From the NCBI GenBank assembly GCA_033675545.1, contig JAWDGP010003624.1, forward strand, positions 26,001 to 90,000: a DNA stretch of 64,000 nucleotides. The letters are read 5' to 3'. The notes beneath the pieces were generated by a model, which did no database searches, was not told the origin of the DNA, and saw nothing but the letters and a program-made list of their open reading frames with translations. This DNA comes from Elysia crispata (taxonomy: Eukaryota; Mollusca; Gastropoda; Plakobranchidae). The first letter of the stretch is position 1. Each line of letters opens with the position of its first letter. Positions 11,500 through 23,200 of the stretch are shown here, piece by piece. Made by a program: the position numbers and the translations under genes.

Positions 11500-11550
11500 G
11501 ATTAAACATAAAAACGTTTTGCCTTTAATGTGGCTTCATCAGAGTGTGTA
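11500..11550 (-). ncRNA. degenerate hammerhead-ribozyme-like motif
   Basis: On the minus strand CTGATGA (11537-11543) is followed by a GCC/GGC stem with a 7-base loop. Then comes CAAAAC, where an active hammerhead has CGAAAC, and a possible short ACGT/ATGT helix ending in GTT. The order CUGAUGA, stem II, GAAA, stem III, NUH is that of a type I hammerhead, known in Penelope-like elements. The G to A change in the GAAA box would remove a catalytic base, so this copy is expected to be inactive. Stem I pairing is weak and I cannot fold it. Confidence 0.4.
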
Positions 11551-12190
11551 GGAAAAAATTGACTTCAACAAGTTATACAAAACATTGGGGGAGCTGGGCT
11601 CAGACGTGACAAATAATTGGTTGGGGGAGGGGCAGTGCAATGGCTAGGGATGGTGATGGCAGAGGGCGTGACCTCATTGATATGAGGGTAAGATAAGGCT
11701 GGAGTGTGTGTTTGGAATAAAATATTAGGGCTGGTTAGTATCTGTAGAGAAATCAAAATTCAAAAATTGGGAAAAGGTTTTTTTTTGGGTTTTACATCTG
11801 ATTCAAATGGGGATGCGCGTGTAGAACTAGAAGAATGATAGTTGATGCGTCAGAGGGCGAAATGTAGAGGGTCTCTAATAAATAGGTGGTAATGTAGACG
11901 AGGATGGCGATTGAAAAATCATATAAATATCCAAATTCTCACATAGGTTGAAAGAAATATAACTAACAAACATGATGGAATTATGCGTATATGTATACAG
12001 CAGCTAAGATGATTATGTTGTTAATTGCTCTCTTATTCTGTGTTTCACTCTCTCCCTTTATCTATCTTTCTTAAATCTCGATTCTACACGTCATTATTTC
12101 CTTTGCAGTGCCTCATTCTGTCCTATTAGTTACAACCAAACCCTTATTTGCTACCTCTCTCTCTCTCTCTCTCTTTAGCTCGGCGTGGGG

Positions 12191-12960
12191 CTGTGGTGCT
12201 GGTTCAACAGTGCCTCTAAATGACTAACACTAAGCATGGTATATCATGAATGGTGATGACAATGCATTCATAGGATGTAGGGATAGTAATTACACAACCT
12301 GTTCTTTCAGTAGAATAAACATGTACTGATGTAGATTCTTAGTGCCTTAGGGTGGTGAAGTAGGATTATTGTGGTAACACTAAACAGTATTGTCATAGAT
12401 GAATGATATACATGTGAATATGGATGATCAATATAATAAGTGCATATATCGTGGATACTGATGCGTTGTATCTTTTATCTTTCTTTCTCCCACATTCTAT
12501 TTATCTCTAAGTCTAATCTCTCTCTCTCTCGCTTGTTTAATGTTAACATTTAACATTGAATATCTCTTTGTCCCTTAAAGACTCACTCTCTTAATGTGTT
12601 AGGGACTATCTCTTTCTCTTTGGCTTATCTTGGGGCTGTGGTGCTGGTTCAACAGTGCCTCTAAATGACTAACACTAAGCATGGTATATCATGAATGGTG
12701 ATAACAATACATTTATAGGATGTAGGGATAGTAGTTACATAACCTGTTCTTTCAGTAAAATAAACATGTGCTGATGTAGATTCGTGGATACTGATGCGTT
12801 GTATCTCTTATCTTTCTTTCTCCCACATTCTATTTATCTCTAAGTCTAATCTCTCTCTCTTTTGCTTATTTAATGTTGACATTTAACAGTGAATCTCTCT
12901 TTATCCCCTAAAGACTCTCATTCTCTTAATGTGTATAGGATTCTCTCTTTCGTGTTCTTT
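12191..12960 (+). repeat. two-copy direct repeat, second copy with internal deletion
   Basis: The phrase starting CTGTGGTGCTGGTTCAACAG occurs at 12191 and again at 12636 (spacing 445). The later phrase GGATACTGATGCGTTGTATC occurs at 12454 and 12786 (spacing 332). The second copy therefore lacks about 113 bp present around 12341-12453 of the first. Both copies end in CT-rich sequence. Position 3' of the Penelope ORF suggests they are part of its pLTR, but this is inference. Confidence 0.7.
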
Positions 12961-13110
12961 ATCTTTCCTTTACATGTATTAGTTTTTCTGCCTGTCAATT
13001 CAATATCTATCTCTCCTCATTCTTCTCATCTCCGTCCTCTTCCCTCTCACTCTTTTTCTCTCTCTCTCTCTTCGTTTCTCTTTCTTTCTCTATGCTCTCT
13101 TGGGCTCTCT

Positions 13111-14925
13111 TCACGTTGCTTGGTCGTTGATGTTGATACCTTGTGGTTCTAGTGTTTGTAATGTGTGTATCCAGAATGTTTCTTTGTTTTGTAGACCTAT
13201 CATGTCTGCTGTGAGTAACTGATCTATCGGTATTATTTTTGCGTGGCTGATGGTGTGCCCAGGAAGGTTAAAGTGTTTGGCAACAGCGTCGCCTCTATCG
13301 TTATTAATGTTGAATCTGTGTGTGTTGAAGCGTTTGCGTAGTGTTTGTGATGTTAGCCCTACATATTGTTTGCTGCATAGGCTACATGTTAAGAGATAGA
13401 TGACGTTGTGTGAGTGGCAAGAGAGGCTATGTAGAATGTTGCATGATTTGCGGGTGATTGTGGAGGTGAATGTAGTCGATGATGTGATGGATGTACATGT
13501 CATGCATCTGGGGATGTTGCATGGTCTGCTGCCTACAGTGTCTCGTCTTGAGGCGGATGAGTGCACTAATGAGTCACGAAGGATTTTGGGTCTGCGGAAA
13601 GCTGCCATGGGTAGGGTCGGGATGGCTTTTTTGCATCGATCTGAAGTTTGGAGAATAGGAAAGTATTTTTTTAGGATAGATGGGATGTTTGGTAGTGCTG
13701 GGTTGTATGTTAACACTAAAGGAATTCTCTGGCTCTCTATAAGGGATCTATCCTTTCTCTGTAGGGCTTTTGATCTAGGTGCTTCTAGGACTTTGTTAAT
13801 GGCAGCTTGAATGTGGGGGAAACCGCGTTTTTTGAGATGGTGTTTAAGATCATTGAGTCTACGTGTGAGAGCAGCTTCTGAGGAACAAATCCTAACCAAT
13901 CTAAATGCGAGACTGTATGGGATGCTACGCCTAGTGTGTTGCGGGTGGCATGAGGACCAATGCAGGTAATTGAAGGTGTCTGTGGGTTTAGAGTAAAGGT
14001 CTGTGTGGATATAGTTGCCTGGTAGAGTGACCATGACGCCAAGGAATGGAAAGTGGGTGGGCAAAATTTTGCTGGTGAATTTGATGGTAGGGTGAAATGT
14101 ATTGGCATGTTGGATGAATGCTTCTAGTTTGGCACGGCCATGGGTCCAAATGAGGCAGATGTCATCTATGTATCTTAGCCAGACAAGTGGTTTGTCTGGG
14201 AAAGAACCCACAAGTCTCCTCTCGATGGCCCCCATGAAGATGTTGGCGTATGTAGAGGCCATACATGTACCCATAGCGGTGCCGTGAGTTTGTCAAGTAT
14301 GTATTGTCATGAAAAGTGAAGAAGTTGAGCGTAAGGATGAGTTGTATTAATTTACAGATAAAAGAGGGGGATGGTTTTGTTCCCGGATCTCTGCCTTCCA
14401 CCAGCGCTATGCGACAGGCGTCCGTACCTTCCTTATGTGGGATATTAGTGTACAATGCGCTGACATCCATTGTACATAGAAGGGTATCTGGAGGAAGAGC
14501 GCCTGTCTCATTGATATCATGGATTTTTCGGAGGAAATCCATGTCGTCCTGCACATATGAAGGTAGCTGGCTGACTAAGTCCTTCATAAGGTAGTCCACA
14601 AATTGAGATATAATCTCTGTGGGGCACCCATTACCATGATGGGCCTCCCTGGGTTCCCTTCTTTGTGGATCTTGGGAAGGATATAAAACCTTTTCGGAGT
14701 GGGATGAGGCACGAGGAGGGCTTTGCCTATCTCTGAACTAATTTCCTTCTCCTCTATCCCTTTATCTATGGCTTCTTGGATCTTTTTGTTATAGCTATCG
14801 GTAGGGTCAGAGGTAAGTGTCCTATAATAAGTAGTATGGTCGAGTTGCCTAGTGCACTCTCCAATATAGTCGGTGGTGTCCATAACCACGACAGCCCCAC
14901 CTTTGTCAGCAGGTTTTAGAAAGTT
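13111..14925 (-). pseudogene. Penelope-like RT/GIY-YIG polyprotein, two frameshifts
   Basis: The reading begins in a truncated segment ADKGGAVVVMDTTDYIGEC (14920-14860) and continues to FYILPKIHKEGNPGRPI (RT motif region). A first frameshift near 14637 leads to CPTEIISQFVDYL and TMDVSALYTNIPHKEG, the RT motif with a catalytic Asp. A second, single-base shift near 14300 leads to MGTCMASTYANIFMG and then RYIDDICLIW, the YxDD box with both Asp residues intact. The C-terminus carries the Cys/His-containing linker and VIYLLTCSLCSKQYVGLT plus LRKRFNTHR, which matches the GIY-YIG endonuclease core. The stop is at 13111-13113. Two frameshifts and a missing N-terminus make this copy inactive, but the catalytic motifs survive, so it is fairly young. 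Confidence 0.85.
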
Positions 14926-16780
14926 TCAATTTCCTTTGGCCTTTATCTTGTTGAAAACAGGACAGAAGTTACTAAATTATGAACATTTGCAGACTGCAAA
15001 CAATCATTGCTAATTCTAGCCCCCAGCGAGGCAATAGCAATCAAACTGCACGTCATATCTATCTTTCAATTGTGTTAGATAGACCTGAATCAAAAACTTG
15101 ATGACTTGAATGTCGGTTTGTGAATCTTTTACATACAATTAAGATTCACATGATTAGGAAGATGATGATAAGGAAACAGAGGAAGAATGCAAAGAAATAG
15201 AACAAAGGTCTGGTCCAAGACAAGCAGAATGTCTTTAGAGTGACCCTCAAAAGAAGATAAATGATCATAGCAGCAGCAGGTACTTAATGAAAATACCACT
15301 TTTTGTGGGCATATCATTTTTTCTGCTTTCATTGTCCTATTCACTTGATATTTTATTCAACATCATGCAACCATCTTTCATCTAATACACATGATTTAAA
15401 TAAACCTGTCATTTCCTTAAAATTTCCCAGTATTGCTTGGTTTGTAAGGAATTGAGTATTGTTTTACTTGGTATCAGGGAAAACTGAATGCTTAATATGC
15501 ATGGTGTTGGAAAGCTTGAAAAGTCCCAAGGCTACGTGTTCAAGTGTGCGGAGAAAAATGTAATTTTGATGTTTAGAGCAGTTGTACAAATTAGACCGCC
15601 AAGACCTAATTTAAAAAACAACATATATGAATATTCAAAGCCAAAGATACATTAAGCTGCCTTACACCTTGATGGCAAGGCTATTTTGGTGAGAGAAGTG
15701 GATTAATCTTTTATTTAAAAAAAAAGAAACCAACAAATTAACATTTTGGAGTCTTTTGTTAAAGTGTCAAAGGCCCTGGACTTGTTTCAAGGCCCTGGAC
15801 CTTACTGACCAGGCACTCTCCTCATGGTCTAACTCACTCGGGTCAGATCCTAAACTGATATGGATCAAATGTGGATCTAAAAAAATATGTTCTCAAGCAG
15901 CTTGATACAATCCACTGTCATGGCCTGTGTAATACCTTAGCAGCGTTTCAAACTTCACTGAGTCAAAGCCTCTACAGGAGATAGGAGAGCCATCCTCGGA
16001 ACAAGGGTACAGTACCTTGCATCATTTTTATTTCAAGGTAAAAAGTAATATTAACTTGTTAATTTGTTTTCTTCATCCTTTAGTCTGTGACTTGAGGTTA
16101 AAATTGTGTAAGCAAAAACCTATCCTATTGCTTGCTAAGTCAAGCCAGACTGCAGATTTTACTTAGGTAACAAATCTGTGTGTGAAAGAAAATAAGTAAA
16201 TGGTCTTGTATGATCAGCATATAAATTGGACTGCATAGCTTTCATAAATCAAAGAAGACTGCAGATTTTATTTAGTCTATGAACTGTATGTGAGATTTTA
16301 TTGATTGGCTTTCACTGAAAGCACCTCTGCAGAAAAAAGTGTCTTTTAAAAGAATTCAACGTTAATGGGGCACTTTTATTTGTTTTTTATTTCATGTTTT
16401 TATGCATAACCAACAGGATATACAGAATACGTTCCACCTACAGCAGATAGATTATTTCATTAAAAAAACTTGGTGATGTAAACAGATACAATGTATAATC
16501 ATTTCTGCATCATGTACAGAATATCACAGATAGGCCAAAGGCAAAGACATTCTGACCCAAAGTAGCAATGCTCTTGTAAAAAACAATTCTGTGTTACAAG
16601 TATCCTTACAAAAATAGTCAAGACATTTCCAGGCTTAAAGCTATTCAAATACATCTCAAGAAATTAAGTCCTGACCAAGAACATGTAAGAATTTATTATT
16701 TATTCCAAATTGCACTGATGTAGAAATGGGTGACAAAAATTTCTAATTAAGAATAGTTTTACGTTACATTTCAATAAAAC
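14926..16780. other. no recognised gene
   Basis: AT-rich sequence. The phrase 'aaggccctggac' occurs twice in 15770-15805. I see no coding or RNA signal. Confidence 0.35.
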
Positions 16781-17051
16781 AGCTCAGATTCATACCACCA
16801 GCTCCAAACGTCACACCAAGTCATATTTCTCAGACTATGAACAGGCCGCAAAAGACTGAACTCCCACCTCCACACAAAGCTAGGTATCCGTGCATCCAAT
16901 CCGTCCCTGTTTAAGTGCGGCCATGATGGCAGACCATATCCTTCAGACCTGTCCCAACTACGACTATTTGAGGTCCCAAACCTGGCCTGAGGCAATAACT
17001 CTACAAAGAAAGCTCTACAGCAGCCTCAGGGACCTTTATAGAGGAGACTAG
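16780..17051 (+). pseudogene. 3' end of a LINE reverse-transcriptase ORF
   Basis: Around 16829 the plus strand reads TGRKRLNSHLHTKLGIRASN, then CGHDG. After a frameshift it reads ADHILQTCPNYDYLR, SQTWPEAITLQRKLYSSLRD and a TAG at 17049-17051. This C-x-C-x(n)-H-x(4)-C-type tail (C, C, H, C residues visible) is the C-terminal region of many non-LTR RT ORFs. A stop at about 16838 and the frameshift near 16928 make it a relic. No upstream RT domain precedes it. Confidence 0.65.
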
Positions 17052-17729
17052 CAGCTATTGCAAAGAAGAAAACCAAGGTTTACATTACAACTAAGGAGAT
17101 AAAAGTCCCTTTTGCAGTCTGTCTTAGAGTCCATGTCATGTTTAAAGCCATGTTCTCTGGGCAAAATAATATATTGCAAATAATAATGGCCAATGATATG
17201 ACCTTAAAATTCTGCAGGAGTTAACTCTCAGAACATACAGCTTATGAAAGAAAAAAAAAAGGGGATTTGCAGATAAAAACAGAGCAGTTGATTGACTGAC
17301 CGAATTTTAGCAAGCCCAGTCCACCATGAGGGATGACCAGTTTCCCAACATTGTTGACTAATCACAAGAAACCACACTATGTCCCACCATAAACCTGGGT
17401 TTTGTTGCCAGATTGATCAAGATGAGAAAAGCTACAATGAAAGAAGCCTGCTCTTGGCAAGCAATTTGTCCACCTTGGACAGTAAATGTTACAAACAACC
17501 CAGAGGGAAAATACCACTAAAACCGACACCCAGTAAAGAGGTCTTGTTACGGGAAAAATGTCGATAATGAAAGGCATAGTTATTCACATAGTTATTCATA
17601 CTTTAGCTGAAGTTGTACAATCCTCTCTTATCCCTCCAGATTGCTCCAAAGATGATGTACTAGATTGAAACCACCTTGTAAAAACAATGAGCTTGTTGCA
17701 GAACAACTCATGATACTGACTTGGGCATC
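17052..17729. other. unassigned; possible exon
   Basis: An open frame at 17379-17567 (+) includes IDQDEKSYNERSLLLASNLS, which is preceded by a T-rich stretch and CCAG (about 17411) and could be an exon. I do not recognise it and there is no supporting partner. The rest shows no features. Confidence 0.2.
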
Positions 17730-18699
17730 ATGAAGATCATCAATTACACAGGTTATCACCCTTCTAAAGCAAAAACCAAATAGGACTCCATAAACTAAAA
17801 TAAAAACAGCCAAGCATTAGACAAGACGTTGAAGACAGGCATAAAAAAGAAATATTATAAACATGTAGCTTGGTCTTTCTATGGTTATAAAAGATGAGGA
17901 TGGGTCAAAGAAATGCTGTAAAAATTGATAAATAACATGTACATCTTAATTAAGTCCAACCTGTTTCATAATTCATGATGGGGCCTCGGTAAATGACACA
18001 GAAAATTTTATTGTTTCGCTCTGCTTCAGTTGAGCACTAGAACTGGCGCCACAACCATCAACCAGTGCTGTCCTGACAGGTGACCTGAGGTCATGTGAAC
18101 CGCCCATTTCTTATTGCCTGGTGCTTCATGTCTAGGCTGCGTAGAAATAAAACTGGTAATTTTTGGGCATTTCAATCAGTCCTTGCTCTGCAAATGCTCA
18201 AGACAGGATTATATGGGGAGATCATGATACAGGATCAAAGAGCCAAAGCAGCGGTAGCTTTGGCAATGGTGGGGAGGGTAAAGAGTGGCTTTAATCCTTT
18301 ATAGACACGTGGTTAATTGACAAAGACAAGGAAGATAATTATGTGGTAATTTCACTTTGGTTGGTTATTTCTCTTGTGGTGTTTTATGCCATAGCTCCAA
18401 CAAACCTTGCATTCAACGAACTGTTAAAAATGACCAAAACAATTTTTTGCCTCCGAGGTGTGCTGTATATGAAAATGACATATGAAAGAATCCCAGCACT
18501 TGAAAAAAAAATGCATCTCTGATGAATGATAAGAAAATATTGGCGAGAGGGTTGATGCATGAAAATAACTTACAAAATCCTTTGTAAATATTGTAGTAAA
18601 TTCAAGGATACCATATTTTGACATTCATTTCCGAAAAATTTATCAACAGAAGACACAGAGGACTACACCCACAGTGCAGTGAGCAGCACCACCAGCTAA
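17730..18699 (+). repeat. duplicon A (single minisatellite monomer + short exon)
   Basis: This segment matches 19957-20230 plus the unique flank at 26011-26110 in order: 'gaagatcatcaa', 'ataaaagatgagg', 'ttcataattcatgatgggg', 'gagcactagaactgg', 'agaaataaaac', 'ttgctctgcaa'. It carries one diverged copy of the 92-bp monomer (about 18030-18130), whereas the paralog at 20.2-26.0 kb has about 70. It ends with the short candidate exon at 18650-18678. Confidence 0.65.
18650..18678 (+). CDS. candidate 29-nt exon (duplicon A)
   Basis: ATCAACAG precedes and GTGAGC follows this 29-nt segment, which translates KTQRTTPTV plus CA. Homologues at 26735, 26781, 33606 and 33652 read KTQRTTPTM plus CA. Three of the four differences from those copies are synonymous third-position changes and the fourth is Val/Met. 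Its two leftover bases (CA) plus the first base (G) of the exon at 18813 make a Gln codon, so the two are phase-compatible across a 134-nt intron (GTGAGC...TTTTATTTTAG). Function unknown. Confidence 0.45.
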
Positions 18700-20230
18700 G
18701 ACGGCCCTTATCAGATTCTGCTTGTTCGTATCATCTACTTCAACATCATCTATTATCTGTTAATATGAAGTGTTATAACAAAATGCTCTTGGTTGTTTTG
18801 TTTTTATTTTAGGCTTGTACGAAAACAACCAAAAATGTTCTAGAGATCTAGACAAGGGGTAGTGAGGAGGGAGGAGCTCGATGCACCGACACTGAACCTG
18901 GACTACCAGGCTCCAAATGTGAGCAGATTTTTCCATTGTTGGAGCAATCATCATCACTATTATCATTACCATCATTATCATCATGGTAACACCTTGAACA
19001 TTACAGTATGACCACTTCTATCATCGCCTCACTCTTCATTATGCTTATCCTGGTGGTGTAAACAAAACATCATAAACATTTCTAATGATATTGCTAACTC
19101 CTTTGGCTCATAAGAATAAATACCCCATTCTCTTTCTAAAAACAAATAAAGCTATCAGCAACAGTTACGATGTCTTTAAAAAGCTTATATTCATGAATGA
19201 TTTATTCTATTTATAAAGAAGTTAATTCATGAATGAGGTCAACTGGAAGGTTTTGTATTACCGGTACTAGGTGTGTTTGGAAAGATACATTTCCATAAAT
19301 TCATTGAAAAAAAATTACTACAATTATGTGAAGGGATTATGTTGAATATAATACTCTGAACTGCACGTCTTTTATTAAGTAAAAAACATATAAAACTAAA
19401 CAATTTGTTGAAACATTACGACGAAGAGAGCTGTGGTCTTTGCTTGCACAAAAATGTTCAAAGACACCCAATTCTTCTCCTTGGCTTTGAGATAAGGACA
19501 TTTGTGCAGTACTTTACAGCAAATTGTGAAGTGGTTATTAAAGTCCTTAGCTTTTCCCAGACTCCTGCATGTATCAGTGGAGAATTGCTTTCAAAATAAG
19601 TATTGAGTCAAGGTCTTAAAACTAATTAAACGATTGAATAAAGAAGGAAATGAGTCAAGTTTTGCAGGCCCAGGTATAAAGATCAAAATGCTGACTTGAT
19701 ACAGAAATGCATCTGCTGCTTTTGGACCAGTCTGGACATTGCAGGTATGGATGGAACTCAAATTTTCAATTGATGAGACCATGGTCTCTTTCTACCATGT
19801 GCTAATAGCAAAGTCAGTTCAAACAAAACTATTTGAACCTACAGGCAATAGCAAGCACTGGTGTCAGGCCTATCTAATCAATTTTACTGGGTCATGTAAA
19901 ACATGAAATCCACCCTCAAATTCCAAGAAAACGTAACCTCAGTCACTCAAGGTAAAATGAAGATCATCAATGGCACACGTTACCACTCTCCTACTATAAA
20001 AACCAAATAGAACTTCAGTATCTACAATGCAATCAGCAAAGTTGTAGACAAGATGCAGACATGTAGCCTAGTTTTTCCATAATCATAAAAGATGAGGATT
20101 GATGAATTTAATTATTTGAAGATTGATAAATAACTTTAACATTTTAATTAAGTCCGGTGTGTTCCATAATTCATGATGGGGCCTCAGCACATGGCCAAGG
20201 AAACTTTAATTTTTTCGCTCTACTTTAGTT
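18700..20230 (+). repeat. duplicon B, left part
   Basis: Collinear with 31540-32860 over about 1.3 kb. Shared landmarks include 'catctattatctgtt', 'tttttattttagg', 'tgtacgaaaacaacc', the exon at 18813, 'tcatcatggtaacaccttgaac', 'aatttgttgaaacatta' and 'tcaaggtaaaatgaagatca'. Small indels are common, so the duplication is older than that between 26.0-27.07 and 32.87-33.92 kb. Confidence 0.7.
18813..18918 (+). pseudogene. candidate 106-nt exon, damaged copy
   Basis: Acceptor TTTTATTTTAG and donor GTGAGC flank an exon reading LVRKQPKMF, then a TAG, then RSRQGVVRREE and LDYQAPN. The paralog at 31661-31772 has no stop and is 6 nt longer, so the length difference keeps the frame. The TAG replaces a Leu codon. 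This copy is either dead or skipped. Confidence 0.4.
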
Positions 20231-23200
20231 GAGCACTAGAACTGGTCCTAGACTCCTACCGCTATCGATCAGTACGGTCTTAGTGGGTGAACTGAAGTCA
20301 TGTGCCCTGCCCAATTCTTATCGTTGGGTGATGCACTAGAACTGGTCCTATCGCGATCAATCAGTGCGGTCTTAGTGGGTGAACTGAGGTCATGTGAACT
20401 GCCCAATTCTTATCGTTGGGTGATGCACTAGAACTGGTCCTACCACTATCAATCAGTGCGGTCTTAGTGGGTGAACTGAGGTCATGTGAACTGCCCAATT
20501 CTTATCGTTGGGTGATGCACTAGAACTGGTCCTACCACTATCAATCAGTGCGGTCTTAGTGGGTGAACTGAGGTCATGTGCACTGCCCAATTCTTATCGT
20601 TGGGTGATGCACTAGAACTGGTCCTATCGCGATCAATCAGTGCGGTCTTAGTCGGTGAACTGCCCAATTCTTATCGTTGGGTGATGCACTAGAACTGGTC
20701 CTACCACTATCAATCAGTGCGGTCTTAGTGGGTGAACTGCCCAATTCTTATCGTTGGGTGATGCACTAGAACTGATCCTACCACTATCAATCAGTGCGGT
20801 CTTAGTGAGTGAACTGAGGTCATGTGCCCTGCCCAATTCTTATCGTTGGGTGATGCACTAGAACTGGTCCTACCACTATCAATCAGTGCGGTCTTAGTGG
20901 GTGAACTGAGGTCATGTGCACTGCCCAATTCTTATCGTTGGGTGATGCACTAGAACTGGTCCTATTGCGATCAATCAGTGCGGTCGTGGTGGGTGAACTG
21001 CCCAATTCTTATCGTTGGGTGATGCACTAGAACTGGTCCTACCACTATCAATCAGTGCGGTCTTAGTGGGTGAACTGCCCAATTCTTATCGTTGGGTGAT
21101 GCACTAGAACTGGTCCTACCACTATCAATCAGTGCGGTCTTAGTGGGTGAACTGAGGTCATGTGCCCTGCCCAATTCTTATCGTTGGGTGATGCACTAGA
21201 ACTGGTCCTACCACTATCAATCAGTGCGGTCTTAGTGGGTGAACTGAGGTCATGTGCACTGCCCAATTCTTATCGTTGGGTGATGCACTAGAACTGGTCC
21301 TATCGCGATCAATCAGTGCGGTCGTAGTGGGTGAACTGAGGTCATGTGCACTGCCCAATTCTTATCGTTGGGTGATGCACTAGAACTGGTCCTACCACTA
21401 TCAATCAGTGCGGTCTTAGTGGGTGAACTGAGGTCATGTGCACTGCCCAATTCTTATCGTTGGGTGATGCACTAGAACTGGTCCTACCACTATCAATCAG
21501 TGCGGTCTTAGTGGATGAACTGAAGTCATGTGAACTGCCCAATTCTTATCGTTGGGTGATGCACTAGAACTGGTCCTATCGCGATCAATCAGTGCGGTCG
21601 TAGTGGGTGAACTGAGGTCATGTGCACTGCCCAATTCTTATCGTTGGGTGATGCACTAGAACTGGTCCTACCACTATCAATCAGTGCGGTCTTAGCGGGT
21701 AAACTGAGGTCATGTGCACTGCCCAATTCTTATCGTTGGGTGATGCACCAGAACTGGTCCTACCACTATCAATCAGTGCGGTCTTAGTGGGTGAACTGAG
21801 GTCATGTGCACTGCCCAATTCTTATCGTTGGGTGATGCACTAGAACTGGTCCGATCGCGATCAATCAGTGCGGTCGTAGTGGGTGAACTGCCCAATTCTT
21901 ATCGTTGGGTGATGCTCTAGAACTGGTCCTACCACTATCAATCAGTGCGGTCTTAGTGGGTGAACTGCCCAATTCTTATCGTTGGGTGATGCACTAGAAT
22001 TGTTCCTACCACTATCAATCAGTGCGGTCTTAGTGGGTGAACTGAGGTCATGTGCACTGCCCAATTCTTATCGTTGGGTGATGCACTAGAACTGGTCCTA
22101 CCACTATCAATCAGTGCGGTCTTAGTGGGTGAACTGAAGTCATGTGAACTGCCCAATTCTTATCGTTGGGTGATGCACTAGAACTGGTCCTATCGCGATC
22201 AATCAGTGCGGTCTTAGTGGGTGAACTGAAGTCATGTGAACTGCCCAATTCTTATCGTTGGGTAATGCACTAGAACTAGTCCTACCACTATCAATCAGTG
22301 CGGTCTTAGTGGGTGAACTGCCCAATTCTTATGGTTGCGTGATGCACTAGAATTGGTCCTACCACTATCAATCAGTGCGGTCTTAGTGGGTGAACTGAGG
22401 TCATGTGCCCTGCCCAATTCTTATCGTTGGGTGATGCACTAGAACTGGTCCTACCACTATCAATCAGTGCGGTCTTAGTGGGTGAACTGAGGTCATGTGC
22501 ACTGCCCAATTCTTATCGTTGGGTGATGCACTAGAACTGGTCCTATTGCGATCAATCAGTGCGGTCGTAGTGGGTGAACTGAGGTCATGTGCACTGCCCA
22601 ATTCTTATCGTTGGGTGATGCACTAGAACTGGTCCTACCACTATCAATCAGTGCGGTCTTAGTGGGTGAACTGAGGTCATGTGAACTGCCCAATTCTTAT
22701 CGTTGGGTGATGCACTAGAACTGGTCCTATCGCGATCAATCAGTGCGGTCGTAGTGGGTGAACTGAGGTCATGTGCACTGCCCAATTCTTATCGTTGGGT
22801 GATGCACTAGAACTGGTCCTACCACTATCAATCAGTGCGGTCTTAGCGGGTGAACTGAGGTCATGTGCACTGCCCAATTCTTATCGTTGGGTGATGCACT
22901 AGAACTGGTCCTATCGCGATCAATCAGTGCGGTCGTAGTGGGTGAACTGAGGTCATGTGCACTGCCCAATTCTTATCGTTGGGTGATGCACTAGAACTGG
23001 TCCTACCACTATCAATCAGTGCGGTCTTAGCGGATGAACTGAAGTCATGTGAACTGCCCAATTCTTATCGTTGGGTGATGCACTAGAACTGGTCCTATCG
23101 CGATCAATCAGTGCGGTCTTAGTGGGTGAACTGAAGTCATGTGAACTGCCCAATTCTTATCGTTGGGTGATGCACTAGAACTGGTCCTACCACTATCAAT

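Larger units (their letters stand above)
11500..14925 (-). mobile_element. Penelope-like retroelement (RT + GIY-YIG)
   Basis: On the minus strand a reverse transcriptase (about 14925-13600) is fused to a GIY-YIG-type endonuclease (about 13400-13111), the architecture that defines canonical Penelope-like elements. The 5' end is truncated near 14925. Downstream of the ORF lie a two-copy 0.33-0.45-kb direct repeat (12191-12960), CT-rich tracts, and a hammerhead-like motif at 11500-11550 on the same strand. Penelope-like elements often carry such motifs in their pLTR regions. The outer boundary at 11.5 kb is approximate. Confidence 0.75.

Noticed and set aside
13400-14594. Plus-strand ORFs over the Penelope element
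   Set aside because: Antisense to clear RT and GIY-YIG motifs.
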